Numbered from the stretch's first letter, positions 46,360 to 55,077 are shown. The stretch: DNA of 64,000 nucleotides from UBA168 sp011055275 (GCA_046635845.1 JAQQXN010000002.1); one strand, 5' to 3'. Notes: a model not told the origin generated them from the sequence alone. Program-made: numbers and translations.

Positions 46360-46776
46360 ATGATCAATATCATGAAATCCGCAATAAGGGAATACGATAA
46401 CAAGAACATAGACCCAAAGAAGCTTGGGGAGAAGCTAGAAGATTACTTTAAGGAGGAAGGGTATAAAACTCAGAGGGCTGAACACCCGCTTGGAGTAGTC
46501 GTCCAGGCACAAAAGGGAGGCATCCTGAGAACCATATTGGCAGCTGATAGGGCTTTAACGATAACCATAAGTGGGGATCCAAACAAGGTAACCGTTAGGA
46601 TGGGTGTTAGCAAATGGCTTCAGGATTTAGGAGTCGCAGCCTTAGAGGGCCTCTTCTTAACTCCGTTGCTCTTCTTCATAGAAATACCGGAATCCCTCTG
46701 GAGCTTTGAGATAGAAAGACAAGTTTGGAATTACATAGAATCGCTGATAAATATGGGCGATCTCACGGCCAGCTGA
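46360..46776 (+). CDS. Unrecognised conserved-type protein
   Basis: A 138-residue protein: charged helix KLGEKLEDYFKEEGYKTQRA, strands GVVVQAQKGGILRTILAADR and ALTITISGDPNKVTVRMGVS, an amphipathic segment WLQDLGVAALEGLFLTPLLF and a C-terminal helix. The pattern suggests a small lipid- or membrane-associating alpha/beta domain seen in several prokaryotic hypotheticals. I do not assign a function. Confidence 0.5.
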   Translation: MINIMKSAIREYDNKNIDPKKLGEKLEDYFKEEGYKTQRAEHPLGVVVQAQKGGILRTILAADRALTITISGDPNKVTVRMGVSKWLQDLGVAALEGLFLTPLLFFIEIPESLWSFEIERQVWNYIESLINMGDLTAS

Positions 46777-46965
46777 TAACGAATACCTATCCTTGAATGC
46801 CTACTAGATGTTTTGACGGGGCTTAAGTGAGCATAAATAAGTTTATCCTTATCGATTTTTACGAGAGCTAAAGGCATGGATTCAAATACAGTATTATAAA
46901 TAATCATAAAAATCTTTAAATCAATTCTATTAGATGCACCGCGTCGCATGAACATTTTTACTTAA

Positions 46966-47964
46966 TCAAAAACAACCATAAATTAAATCAGAACATCGGT
47001 TACTCCCTGAGCTAATTGCCTTCATAAACCTTGGGTTTCTTTTCGCCTTTGATATAGCGTTCTCATACCCGAGTATGCCTATAACTACGACGGTTATTAT
47101 GACCAAGAAGAAGCCGATGCCCAAGTTGTGCAGGTTATGGACGTGTATACCCGTGTTAATTCCCCAATTAAGGAGCCAAGGGTCAAATATTATAGCTAGA
47201 CCTCCAACTATAAACGCAAGACCGCCATAGGTTAGGACGTAAGTGGTTATGGTCTTTCCAACAAACGCTATACCCTCCCTTGTAAGTCCTTTAATCGAGC
47301 TAAGCCATGCGGCAAAACCCATTCCAAACAATATCTGCATGGTCATGGTTCCCAGCCCGAAAAGCAACCCTGGGAGAAATCCAAACCATGGGTTTGGCAT
47401 CATAGGAGCCAATACCGTGTATATTATCAGCGCAAAGGCCCCAAAGCCGAAGCCCGCTATGAAGCCATGAATGAGCGCTAGCTTTACCGGGACGGGTTTT
47501 GTGTCTATCTCGTCGTCAACAACGGTTGCAGGGTTTATTTCATGTGCTAATTCTCTTTTCTGAGCCTCACTTCCTTCCTTATGAATTCCCATCTTCACCC
47601 CAAGCTTCTCCTCAAGGTAGTGCCAGTGAAAGTACTTGCCTTTTTTAGCTATGTATATACCAGCAAGCGCCATGGCAAGACCCACTGCTATATAGGTCAC
47701 ACCGAACGCTAAAGCAGTCATGAAGACTCCAGCAAGCGCGAAATAGGCAAGCTCCGACAGGATTGCCCGCTGTACCGTAAACCCCGTTGAAAAGACCAAT
47801 CCCGTCTTGGCGCCGCCCTTGGTACTGAACGTTCCAACTGAATAAGAGAACGTTATGGGCCAAGTGTGTTCATCGGGAGTTATCCCATGCACTATACCAA
47901 GAAGATAAGCCGTTATCAGCGCCAATTCCAAAGTAGTTGGATGTGGATTCCACAGGTCAATCAA
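46966..47964 (-). CDS. Predicted metal permease, NicO/RcnA-like
   Basis: A 332-residue membrane protein with about 7-8 helices. The first helix holds GIVHGITPDEHTWPITFSY, analogous to the H-x-x-D-x-D-H metal-binding helix of nickel/cobalt permeases; a loop near 130-150 is rich in H, E and D. It follows a DtxR-type regulator by 11 bp, and that operon has a DtxR box, so metal (Fe, Mn, Ni or Co) traffic is likely. The C-terminal ~20 residues are not hydrophobic and may be non-native. Confidence 0.65.
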   Translation of the reverse strand: MIDLWNPHPTTLELALITAYLLGIVHGITPDEHTWPITFSYSVGTFSTKGGAKTGLVFSTGFTVQRAILSELAYFALAGVFMTALAFGVTYIAVGLAMALAGIYIAKKGKYFHWHYLEEKLGVKMGIHKEGSEAQKRELAHEINPATVVDDEIDTKPVPVKLALIHGFIAGFGFGAFALIIYTVLAPMMPNPWFGFLPGLLFGLGTMTMQILFGMGFAAWLSSIKGLTREGIAFVGKTITTYVLTYGGLAFIVGGLAIIFDPWLLNWGINTGIHVHNLHNLGIGFFLVIITVVVIGILGYENAISKAKRNPRFMKAISSGSNRCSDLIYGCF

Positions 47965-47975
47965 CGATCATCGCC

Positions 47976-48368
47976 TCAACAAGCTATCTCCTTACCATGG
48001 GGGCATTCGGTAGGCCTTCCCAAATAATCGTAAAGTTTCCTAACTACGACCTCCGGTACGAGGGTATCGAACTTCCTTGCCTGGACACACGCCTCGTCTG
48101 GGGTAAAGCCTGCCCTGTAAAGCAGGGTCTCTACGACCCTATGTGCCATAACTAAGTTCTCTGCCTCCTTCCTGCCTTCTTCCGTAAGCGCGTATCCTGA
48201 CGAGCCCTTCTTAAGCAGGCCCTCGCGTACCAACTTCTCAACCATGGCTAACGCAGTAGGCGGTTTAACTGACATGGACTTCGCCACATCCGTAAGCCTG
48301 ACCGGCCATCCATCGCCGGACCTCTCGTAAATCAACCTAAGGCAATCAAGCTCCCTTGCAGTGGTCAT
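47976..48368 (-). CDS. DtxR-family metal-dependent transcriptional regulator
   Basis: A 130-residue repressor: N-terminal winged helix (ELDCLRLIYERSGDGWPVRL, VAKSMSVKPPTALAMVEKLV, SSGYALTEEGRKEAENLVMA) and a dimer/metal domain (HRVVETLLYRAGFTPDEACV) ending in CPHGKEIAC, the DtxR C-P-H-G metal motif. There is no SH3 domain, as in short MntR/SirR-like forms. It sits first in an operon with the permease and has a near-consensus DtxR box upstream, so it is probably autoregulated. Confidence 0.9.
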   Translation of the reverse strand: MTTARELDCLRLIYERSGDGWPVRLTDVAKSMSVKPPTALAMVEKLVREGLLKKGSSGYALTEEGRKEAENLVMAHRVVETLLYRAGFTPDEACVQARKFDTLVPEVVVRKLYDYLGRPTECPHGKEIAC

Positions 48369-48387
48369 TTAGACCTCACTAATAATA

Positions 48388-48406
48388 TTAGATTAGACTA
48401 ATCTAA
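48388..48406. promoter_or_regulatory. DtxR/IdeR-type operator
   Basis: TTAGATTAGACTAATCTAA, a perfect 9-1-9 inverted repeat, 20 bp before the dtxR ATG. It differs from the DtxR/IdeR consensus (TTAGGTTAGSCTAACCTAA) by the symmetric A/T pair and the centre. Its position overlaps the promoter, consistent with repression by the gene it precedes. Confidence 0.82.
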
Positions 48407-48511
48407 AAGCCTTACGCTTTGGTTTCATAAATTAGCCAGCGGCAATCTGGTTGGTCTTGGCGCACAGGCCGGACAGAAAGACATATAACTCGGAGCAGCT
48501 TATACGCGAAG

Positions 48512-48973
48512 ATGTCGAGTAAGGCAGGCACCTTAAAGACCGGATCTCCTAAAGGCATGGCGGCCTTAAACGTTACCATAGGCGTCCTCGACCTCATCCT
48601 CATACCCATAGCCCTAACCTTAGGCAAAACTTATAACTATGATGTGGCAATAGCGAACTCCGTCGTGGCAATCCTGTTAATAGCCATCGCTTACGCGGAT
48701 TACGCAAGCAAAAAGAGGGGAGGAAAGGGAACGACACTTCCAGTGGTAGTTTTCCTTTTCTCCTTGATATTACTCTTCCTTTACCCTCAGACTTACGACA
48801 CCCCTTACATAGGAACTTATCACCTCTACGTGCTACCGACCGTTTACAAGGGCAATCTCTTCTACCTGAGCCCTTATGAGGTCCAAAACTACGTGTGGAG
48901 CCTAAGCTTCGCGTTCGGGATGATGCTTTTCGTCACATCACTCTACGAGATATACTTGATTAAAAAGTCTTGA
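48512..48973 (+). CDS. Unrecognised membrane protein
   Basis: A 153-residue protein with four probable helices (about residues 18-37, 44-62, 75-92 and 125-147). The loop between helices 3 and 4 is tyrosine-rich (YPQTYDTPYIGTYHLYVLP). No metal or enzyme motif. Divergent from the dtxR operon and convergent with tRNA-Ile. Function unknown. Confidence 0.5.
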   Translation: MSSKAGTLKTGSPKGMAALNVTIGVLDLILIPIALTLGKTYNYDVAIANSVVAILLIAIAYADYASKKRGGKGTTLPVVVFLFSLILLFLYPQTYDTPYIGTYHLYVLPTVYKGNLFYLSPYEVQNYVWSLSFAFGMMLFVTSLYEIYLIKKS

Positions 48974-48981
48974 ATTTTTGG

Positions 48982-49110
48982 TGGGCCCGCGGCGAGTTTC
49001 ACCCGTTAAGCCGGGTTTTGAACGCCGGACCTTTCGATATCTGACCCAGCAGGTTATCAGTTTCGTCCCATTTAGGGCCGAACGCTCTAACCATGCTGAG
49101 CTACGGGCCC
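48982..49110 (-). tRNA. tRNA-Ile(GAT) with three introns
   Basis: A 129-nt gene giving an exact 75-nt tRNA: acceptor GGGCCCG/CGGGCCC, A73, D-stem GCTC/GAGC, anticodon stem TTCGG/TCGAA with loop CTGATAA, T-arm CGGCG-TTCAAAT-CGCCG. Three introns are needed: 17 nt at 32/33 (helix TTCG with CGAA), 16 nt at 37/38 (CTGA with TCAG), 21 nt at 59/60 in the T-loop (TTCA with TGAA). Each forms a 4-bp bulge-helix-bulge. Confidence 0.93.
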
Positions 49111-49245
49111 AGCCCCCTAAGGGCAGGGTAATATTCTTTTGGGCCTATAAGTTTAGTGCGAGCATCCCACTCGATCGTCCAGAGATGGTCGAAAGTTGCC
49201 CCTCTAGGAAAAGCCATAATTACGCCCAAAGCGAGGATTGAAAGC

Positions 49246-49800
49246 TCAGGGAAGAACATGCCGCTGCGCCTTAGAACGCTTACTTCTGCGCCCAAATCCC
49301 GCAAACTTAATGAGCCAAAGCCGATCAGTTTTTTGAAGAGCGCTCACCTTAGGGCTCATACCATGCTCCAGCCCGGAAAGATAACATGATACCAATGCTC
49401 TTTTCTTCGGATCTAAATGGCCCACCTGCTTCAGCATCGAACTTATCTCTCTGGCTCTACGCTCACACGTTGGTGGCAACCCAAACCTCTGATTTATTTG
49501 CGGTATCCAGTCCATATCGCTCAGCTCCTTGAAGCTTCCGCCCATTTTCTTCCACTTCCAAAGGCCCCTCAAAAGAAAGGCCTTACTTATCCTTAACACA
49601 ACAATGACCTCTTCCGTTGAAAGAGGGATCCCGGACTCGCGCGAGACCACCAACACCGAAACCGCGACGCGCTGCTCGCAGCTCCTCAGCTCAACCATTT
49701 TTGGGTCCTGTAAAAGACGCAACGCCTCTTGCCTGACGTAACTCGGAACGCTCAACATCTCGCACGCATAGCCCAACAGATCAACGCATCCTGTACCCAT
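49246..49800 (-). CDS. TFB-like cyclin-fold protein without zinc ribbon
   Basis: A 184-residue protein resembling the core of archaeal TFB: a first cyclin-like repeat (MLSVPSYVRQEALRLLQDPK, CEQRVAVSVLVVSRESGIPL, TEEVIVVLRISKAFLLRGLW) and a degenerate second repeat (WIPQINQRFGLPPTCERRAR, DPKKRALVSCYLSGLEHGM). The N-terminal zinc ribbon and B-finger of TFB are missing, and the gene begins at the first repeat. It could be a specialised or inhibitory TFB paralogue. The match is by pattern only. Confidence 0.55.
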   Translation of the reverse strand: MGTGCVDLLGYACEMLSVPSYVRQEALRLLQDPKMVELRSCEQRVAVSVLVVSRESGIPLSTEEVIVVLRISKAFLLRGLWKWKKMGGSFKELSDMDWIPQINQRFGLPPTCERRAREISSMLKQVGHLDPKKRALVSCYLSGLEHGMSPKVSALQKTDRLWLIKFAGFGRRSKRSKAQRHVLP

Positions 49801-50016
49801 ATGCTATCCAGTTTTGTCCATAAATTGGCAAACAGACCTTAGGAAGAAACTGCACGGGATCGCCTCACAAATTTTTGGCCCTGTACCCACCTCTATGCTC
49901 CGGTTTGTTTAGGTCTAACCACCGGACTCTCATTTGTGATGAATTTCTTTAACAAGCTGCTCTCTAATCAAGTGAGCTTGAACGCAAAAGTTAAAACATG
50001 GTCATGTAACATCTTT

Positions 50017-50457
50017 ATGCTATCCTCCGAGGAGATAAAAGAAATGCTTGGTGCTGGCATAATCATAGAACCTTACGCAGACGAGGCCTTAGGCCCTTCA
50101 GGCTACGACATGGCACTCGCATTTGACCTAGTAATTCCTCCGCTGTCTTGGACGTTAGCCTCCACTCGTGAGAGGATTGAGCTGAGCAACGCCGTGTCGG
50201 CATCCATTTACATGCGCTCTTCCTTAGCCAGAGAGGGGTTGATTGGCAGCTTTGCGTTGATCGACCCCGGCTTTAAGGGTAACCTCACCATTTCCCTTTT
50301 CAATGCCAGCGATAAAGAAGTAAAGCTGAGAGCTGGCGAAAGGACCGTGCAGGTGGCCTTCTTCAGGCTGGGCAAGCCGACGCTAAGGCCCTACTCAGGA
50401 AAGTATCAAAATAGCATAGGTGTGGTCAAAAGCAAAAGAGGGGTGATAAGTAATTGA
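50017..50457 (+). CDS. dcd: dCTP deaminase
   Basis: About 146 residues from ATG 50017; a TATA-like GTTAAAAC about 25 bp upstream rules against the longer reading from 49936. dCTP deaminase converts dCTP to dUTP for thymidylate synthesis. Seen: MLSSEEIKEMLGAG, ALGPSGYDMALAFD, MRSSLAREGLIGS (R-S-S-x-x-R), DPGFKGNLTISLFN and RTVQVAFFRL. The protein is shorter than usual. Overlaps the PRTase regulator gene (TTGA). Confidence 0.88.
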   Translation: MLSSEEIKEMLGAGIIIEPYADEALGPSGYDMALAFDLVIPPLSWTLASTRERIELSNAVSASIYMRSSLAREGLIGSFALIDPGFKGNLTISLFNASDKEVKLRAGERTVQVAFFRLGKPTLRPYSGKYQNSIGVVKSKRGVISN

Positions 50458-51164
50458 AAGACCTTTACGCGAGCCTTAAAAAACGTATGAACGCGGTAGA
50501 CGCGCTTAGGATAATAAAGAAGAGAGAAACGTACGAGAAGCTATCGGTTGACCTAAAGCTTTCTCCTGCCATAATAAGTCGGTACATAAACGGCAGGGTC
50601 CTTCCATCTAGCAAGAGGGCAGAAGACCTGCTTTCAACGATATTTGCAACACACCCATCGTCCAGGATCATAGAGGACTTCGTAAAAATAGATGAAAGTG
50701 GAGTAATAGATGACAGCGATGTGATCTCGAATCCAGCTCTGTTGCACCTCCTAGCCATAGAGTGCTCAACCATTATCAATGAAAAGGTAGACGTTATACT
50801 GACCGTGGCAGCTGACGGTATTGCTTTTTCTGAGGAACTAGCCAACGTGTACGAGGCAACCCTTGCGGTGGTAAAGAAAGAGAGAGAACTTGGAATAGAC
50901 GACTTCTACGAAGAGACGGAGATCTCGTTTGCGAGCGGCATAAGAGAAGCATTTTACCTTCCCAAAAAACTACTGAAAAAAGGGCAAAAGGTGCTCATAG
51001 CTGACGACCTGGCAAGGACTGGACGTACCATAGGCGTTCTGCTCAGGATGGTTGAGTCGGCAGGAGCAATACCAGCTGGAATAGCGCTTATAATATCTAC
51101 CAGAAACGCAACGATTGGAGTTCCTCAGGAGGTCAAGAAGTACATCGGACTAGAAGTTGCTTGA
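50454..51164 (+). CDS. HTH-phosphoribosyltransferase regulator (GfcR/PurR-like)
   Basis: A 236-residue protein starting at TTG 50454. N-terminal helix-turn-helix (ETYEKLSVDLKLSPAIISRY about 25-44, then INGRVLPS), followed by a PRTase fold: VDVILTVAADGIAFSEELAN and PRPP loop VLIADDLARTGRTIGVLLRM (about 180-199). This is the archaeal PRTase-like regulator family (COG0856; GfcR in haloarchaea), which senses PRPP or a nucleotide. It sits between dcd and a CobD-like gene with TTGA overlaps on both sides. Confidence 0.82.
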   Translation: MKDLYASLKKRMNAVDALRIIKKRETYEKLSVDLKLSPAIISRYINGRVLPSSKRAEDLLSTIFATHPSSRIIEDFVKIDESGVIDDSDVISNPALLHLLAIECSTIINEKVDVILTVAADGIAFSEELANVYEATLAVVKKERELGIDDFYEETEISFASGIREAFYLPKKLLKKGQKVLIADDLARTGRTIGVLLRMVESAGAIPAGIALIISTRNATIGVPQEVKKYIGLEVA

Positions 51165-52294
51165 GGTCGTTGGGCATGGCGATTCATGGAGCTGATGTTT
51201 GGAGGGATGGAAAACCCCTAAACGTCATCGATTTCAGCAGCAACGTGAACCCACTTGCCCCTCCTAATGGGCTATTGCCATATCTCAGGAAGATAGTTGG
51301 TCTATCTACGCGTTATCCAGAGGCAGACGCCATTTCAGCCCGCGCCGCTTTAGCTTCTTTTCACGGGCTAAATAAAAAGAACATCGTGATTGGAAATGGG
51401 GCCAACGAACTTATTCACTTGATCTGTTCAGCAGTCCCCAAGGGAAAGGCGCTGATACTGGCCCCAACTTACAGCGAGTACGAACAGGCTGTAATAGGCC
51501 ATGGATTAAAACCCTACTTTTATTTGAGCAAGCATCCCTTTGACGTCGATCTCAATGACGTCAAGATAGAGCCAGGCACTTCCCTCATATTTCTGTGCAA
51601 TCCCAACAACCCCACTGGAAAGGTTATAAAGAAAGACGCCATAGTTGACTTTCAGCGCAGGGCTGAGGCCGCAGGCGCAACCTTGGTTGTAGACGAAGTT
51701 CATATGGACCTCTGCGACCAAGAGGGGGAAAGCGTGATAAACGAGGGACTAGAAAACACGGTCGTCCTAAGATCGCTTACAAAACTCCTTGGAGTGCCTG
51801 GCCTGCGTTTGGGATATTCCGTTTCTTCTCCTGAGTGGGCATCTAAGATAGATGCCGTAAGACCGGCTTGGAACGTAAACGTGCTCTCGATCGAGGTTGC
51901 GAAGAACTGGCTTGACTCGAATTTCATTCAGAAAAGCAAGACTTACGCTTCGCGCGAAAGGACTTACCTTTCTGGCTCCCTTACAAGGCTTGGATTCGAG
52001 GTCATACCATCCCACACCGATTACCTTTTGACCAGGATCAAGGGGATGACGTCGATTGAGCTAAAGGAAAAGCTCCTTAATAAGGGGTTTCTGATAAGGG
52101 ACGCTTCAACCATAAAGGGATTGAACAACCAATACGTTAGAATTGGAGCCCTTTCTCACAAGAAAAACACGAGACTCATGCGCGCCGTTAAAGAGTTACT
52201 GACCCAAGTTATCCGAAAAGATGGGTATCACGTGAAAAACTGGCTCGTGCTCTATAATCACCCTAACCCCATATACGCGGCTTATCATATCTGA
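51161..52294 (+). CDS. CobD-like PLP-dependent decarboxylase/aminotransferase
   Basis: A 377-residue fold-type I PLP enzyme resembling L-threonine-O-3-phosphate decarboxylase (cobalamin side-chain) and HisC. Opening GADVWRDGKPLNVIDFSSNV, IVIGNGANELIHLICSAVPK, FLCNPNNPTGKVIKKDAIV, LVVDEVHMDL, and the PLP lysine in VLRSLTKLLGVPGLRLGYSV. Start TTG 51161 (TTGA overlap) or ATG 51176. The last ~30 residues extend beyond the family and lie antisense to btuD. Proximity to btuFCD supports cobalamin synthesis or salvage. Confidence 0.75.
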   Translation: MRSLGMAIHGADVWRDGKPLNVIDFSSNVNPLAPPNGLLPYLRKIVGLSTRYPEADAISARAALASFHGLNKKNIVIGNGANELIHLICSAVPKGKALILAPTYSEYEQAVIGHGLKPYFYLSKHPFDVDLNDVKIEPGTSLIFLCNPNNPTGKVIKKDAIVDFQRRAEAAGATLVVDEVHMDLCDQEGESVINEGLENTVVLRSLTKLLGVPGLRLGYSVSSPEWASKIDAVRPAWNVNVLSIEVAKNWLDSNFIQKSKTYASRERTYLSGSLTRLGFEVIPSHTDYLLTRIKGMTSIELKEKLLNKGFLIRDASTIKGLNNQYVRIGALSHKKNTRLMRAVKELLTQVIRKDGYHVKNWLVLYNHPNPIYAAYHI

Positions 52295-52984
52295 TGTGAG
52301 CACATCTCTGGGTTTGCCTTGCGCTAGTACCGTGCCTTCCCTCAGAACAACTATCCTGTCGGAGTACTGCCCAGCCAACGTTAGATCATGAAATGTGGCG
52401 ACTATACTTCTCTTTTTAGTTAGCGACCGAGCTAGCTCCATGATCTCCTGTTGCGCTTTCAAGTCCAAATGTGATGTGGGTTCGTCCATTAAGATCACGT
52501 GCTGTCCCTGAACAATCCCTCTAGCGAGCATCACCCTTTGAAGCTCTCCTCCGCTTAAGGTGTTGATCTGCCTATCTTTTAGATGCAGGGCTCCAAGCTC
52601 CCTAAGCGCCTCTGTAGCGGCACTCATATCTGCAGGTCCCTCATCTTCCCAGCGGCTCAGGTAGGGATAGCGACCTAAAAGCACGAAGTCCATAACCGTT
52701 AGGGTTGAGACCGGAGGCTCTTGAGGAACCACGGATAAAAACTTCGCTATATCTCTTCTCTTTAGCTTGGTCGCGGGAACTCCGCCGTAATATATGGTGC
52801 CTTTATAGGGGAGAGAGCCCGCGATGGCACGTATGAGCGTTGTTTTTCCTGACCCGTTCGGGCCAACGATACCGACCAGTTCGGCCTCTCCCACGCTTAG
52901 GTTTACGCTTCTAAGGACCTCTTTTTTTCCAAAATCAACGGTTACTGCTTCACAGCTAAGGACCTCGGTCAAATCGCTCACCAT
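52196..52984 (-). CDS. btuD: Cobalamin/corrinoid ABC transporter ATPase
   Basis: A 262-residue ATPase: Walker A GIVGPNGSGKT (about 38-48), Q-loop VVPQEPP, signature TLSGGELQRVMLARG (about 142-156), Walker B HVILMDEPTSHLDL and the H-loop ATFHD. FVLLGRYPYLSRWEDEG is typical of FecE/BtuD-type subunits. Third gene of btuFCD; overlaps btuC by 29 bp. Its 3' end overlaps the CobD-like gene by 99 bp. Iron-siderophore import is the main alternative. Confidence 0.85.
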   Translation of the reverse strand: MVSDLTEVLSCEAVTVDFGKKEVLRSVNLSVGEAELVGIVGPNGSGKTTLIRAIAGSLPYKGTIYYGGVPATKLKRRDIAKFLSVVPQEPPVSTLTVMDFVLLGRYPYLSRWEDEGPADMSAATEALRELGALHLKDRQINTLSGGELQRVMLARGIVQGQHVILMDEPTSHLDLKAQQEIMELARSLTKKRSIVATFHDLTLAGQYSDRIVVLREGTVLAQGKPRDVLTSDMISRVYGVRVIIEHEPVFHVIPIFSDNLGQ

Positions 52985-53993
52985 ATCCCCTTTTCTTCAA
53001 TAGGACAAAGAAGAATGGCACTCCTACGAATGCCGTAATTATCCCTATAGGGATCTCCAGTGGGGCCATGGCTGTTCTGGCCAAATCATCGCAAAGGAGG
53101 AGAAATACGCCTCCCATGATCGCGCTGAAAGGAAGAAGCACCCTGTGTGCGGAGCCAAATGACATCCTAGTCATGTGCGGTATCATTAACCCAACGAAGC
53201 CTATGAGACCACTTACCGAGACCACTGTGGCAACCATGAGTGCCGTGATAGACATGAGTGCCACCTTGACGTTTTTCACGTTGACCCCCACGTAAAGCGC
53301 GTCCTCATCACCCAGGCTCAATGCGTCGAGATCCCTTCTAAAGGCGTAAAGGGCAAGCGCGCATATCGCAACTATGCCAAAAACAAAGGGGATCTCCTGC
53401 CACTCGGCATCAGCAAGACTCCCCAATAACCAAAATATGACCTCGGGTCTCTGAGCCGCGTTGACGTATATGACGAACGAAGAGAGCGAGCCGAAGAGCA
53501 AGCTTACCGCGATACCTGATAACAGGAGCACCCCTGATGAAGTTCCAATAACCGACGAGGGGCCTAGCGCGCGGGCCAGCGCGTAAACCAGAAAGGTCGA
53601 TAGGAGAGCGAAAACAAAAGCCATAATTTGCATTGTATATGGCCCAAGAAAGTAAAGGGAAAGGGTAGACGCTAAAGATGCGCCAAGCGCCGCCCCGCTC
53701 GAAAGTCCAATCACGTAAGGTTCAGCCATGGGGTTCCGGAACATGGCCTGAACTACGACGCCCCCCATAGCTAACGAAGCTCCCACTAGAAGGGCAAGAA
53801 TTACCCTTGGCAACCTCAGGTAATAGATTATGTCCCAATAAACGGCCGTGGGTTTAGAAAACCAAGGCAAAAAATCAAAGAAAAAACCCGCAACTGCCGA
53901 TGCAGGTATCCTAACCGGGCCTATCATGATTGAAAGAAAAAAGCTGGCCAAAAAAACCAACGCCAGCAAGGGTTTCATTAAACGCCGCGGCAT
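52956..53993 (-). CDS. btuC: Cobalamin/corrinoid ABC transporter permease
   Basis: About 345 residues from ATG 53993 (MPRRLMKPLLALVF), just past the btuF stop; a longer frame to 54149 is only antigenic noise inside btuF. Ten or so helices, with RLPRVILALLVGASLAMGGV, VVQAMFRNPMAEPYVIGLSS and IGFVGLMIPHMTRMSFGSAH, the standard BtuC/FecCD landmarks. Second gene of btuFCD. Confidence 0.88.
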   Translation of the reverse strand: MPRRLMKPLLALVFLASFFLSIMIGPVRIPASAVAGFFFDFLPWFSKPTAVYWDIIYYLRLPRVILALLVGASLAMGGVVVQAMFRNPMAEPYVIGLSSGAALGASLASTLSLYFLGPYTMQIMAFVFALLSTFLVYALARALGPSSVIGTSSGVLLLSGIAVSLLFGSLSSFVIYVNAAQRPEVIFWLLGSLADAEWQEIPFVFGIVAICALALYAFRRDLDALSLGDEDALYVGVNVKNVKVALMSITALMVATVVSVSGLIGFVGLMIPHMTRMSFGSAHRVLLPFSAIMGGVFLLLCDDLARTAMAPLEIPIGIITAFVGVPFFFVLLKKRGYGERFDRGP

Positions 53994-53995
53994 AA

Positions 53996-55069
53996 CTAGC
54001 GCCTCCTTTCGTACACCACCACGAGTAGAACCACGATGACCACTGCCAATGCTGCGATCCCGTAGTCGAGATAAGGTATTCCCTCGCTGGCATTTACGTG
54101 TATCGCGTGAGGTAGGGTGACGTTTTCGGTCCCGGTTTCCGCAGGGCATGGAGGTACTTCAAAACCCTTCATGGCGTTAGGATAGAACGCCTCAGCTAGC
54201 CAGACTATACCATAGACAAGCCTGTAAGTAGGCTGAGCAAACCAACCCTCATGCGGTATCACGTACACCTTGTCGTTGTGCACTGCTGCTGTGGCCATAA
54301 ATGGCATCTGGTTCACAACGCTGGCGTTGGCGTACTGATCTAATATAAGCACCGATGGATTTTCGCTCAATATATCCTCTGGACTCATTATGCCCCAACC
54401 AGATATGTTGGATGCTATGTTCTCGCCTCCGGCCAACTGTATCATCGAATTCATGAACGTCCCGCTTCCACCCGTCCAATAACCACCGGTGGTATCTAAG
54501 AGGTAAAAGACCTTTGTCTTGTAACTGGGTAACCTTGACTGAACGTCGGCTATCACGGTATTCATCCAGTTCACTATCTGTTCGGCTTTCTGTTGCGTGT
54601 CGGTGGCGTTACCGACAAGCATTATGTCCCGCTCGACGCCTTGAATGCTCGTAGCGTTGAGCACTAGCACGGTGAGATTCATGCTCTTTAGCTTCTGTAT
54701 GTCCTGAGGTGAGTTTATGCTCGATGCAAGTACCAGCTGCGGTCTCAGCTCCTCTATCTCGTCGAAATCTATACCGTAATAACTACCCACGCTGGTCAGG
54801 TTCTTAACCTGAGGTGCTATGGTCGCGCACACGTACTCGTTGGCAAGCCCACCTACGAGGTAGTTGCCAAGTCCAAGACCGTAAACCAATATGGTGTTAC
54901 TGGGAGCAAGCGATACTATCCTGGTCGGTCTCTGGTATATCGTTACAACGTTACCATCATCATCCACAAGCCTCACGGGATAATAAGAGCCCTGTGCAAC
55001 TGCTGGTCTGTAGAACGACAACACAAACATTAAAATTAAGGTAATCGACAAAACGCGGATTAGCCTCAT
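53996..55069 (-). CDS. btuF: Corrinoid-binding lipoprotein-like solute-binding protein
   Basis: A 357-residue surface protein: signal peptide (residues 1-25, LSITLILMFVLSFYRPAVA), BtuF-type binding lobes (RPTRIVSLAPSNTILVYGLG, TSVGSYYGIDFDEIEELRPQ, GGENIASNISGWGIMSPEDI) and a C-terminal membrane anchor GIAALAVVIVVLLVVVYERR. First gene of btuFCD. Its promoter lies inside the end of nrdG, with a 17-bp palindromic operator just before a TTAAATA TATA box. Confidence 0.85.
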   Translation of the reverse strand: MRLIRVLSITLILMFVLSFYRPAVAQGSYYPVRLVDDDGNVVTIYQRPTRIVSLAPSNTILVYGLGLGNYLVGGLANEYVCATIAPQVKNLTSVGSYYGIDFDEIEELRPQLVLASSINSPQDIQKLKSMNLTVLVLNATSIQGVERDIMLVGNATDTQQKAEQIVNWMNTVIADVQSRLPSYKTKVFYLLDTTGGYWTGGSGTFMNSMIQLAGGENIASNISGWGIMSPEDILSENPSVLILDQYANASVVNQMPFMATAAVHNDKVYVIPHEGWFAQPTYRLVYGIVWLAEAFYPNAMKGFEVPPCPAETGTENVTLPHAIHVNASEGIPYLDYGIAALAVVIVVLLVVVYERRR

Positions 55070-55077
55070 TTTGATCG

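Noticed and set aside
52956..54149. btuC start at 54149
   Set aside because: The extra 52 residues are Arg/Gly-rich and lie antisense-free but inside btuF; ATG 53993 begins a normal membrane segment right after the btuF stop.
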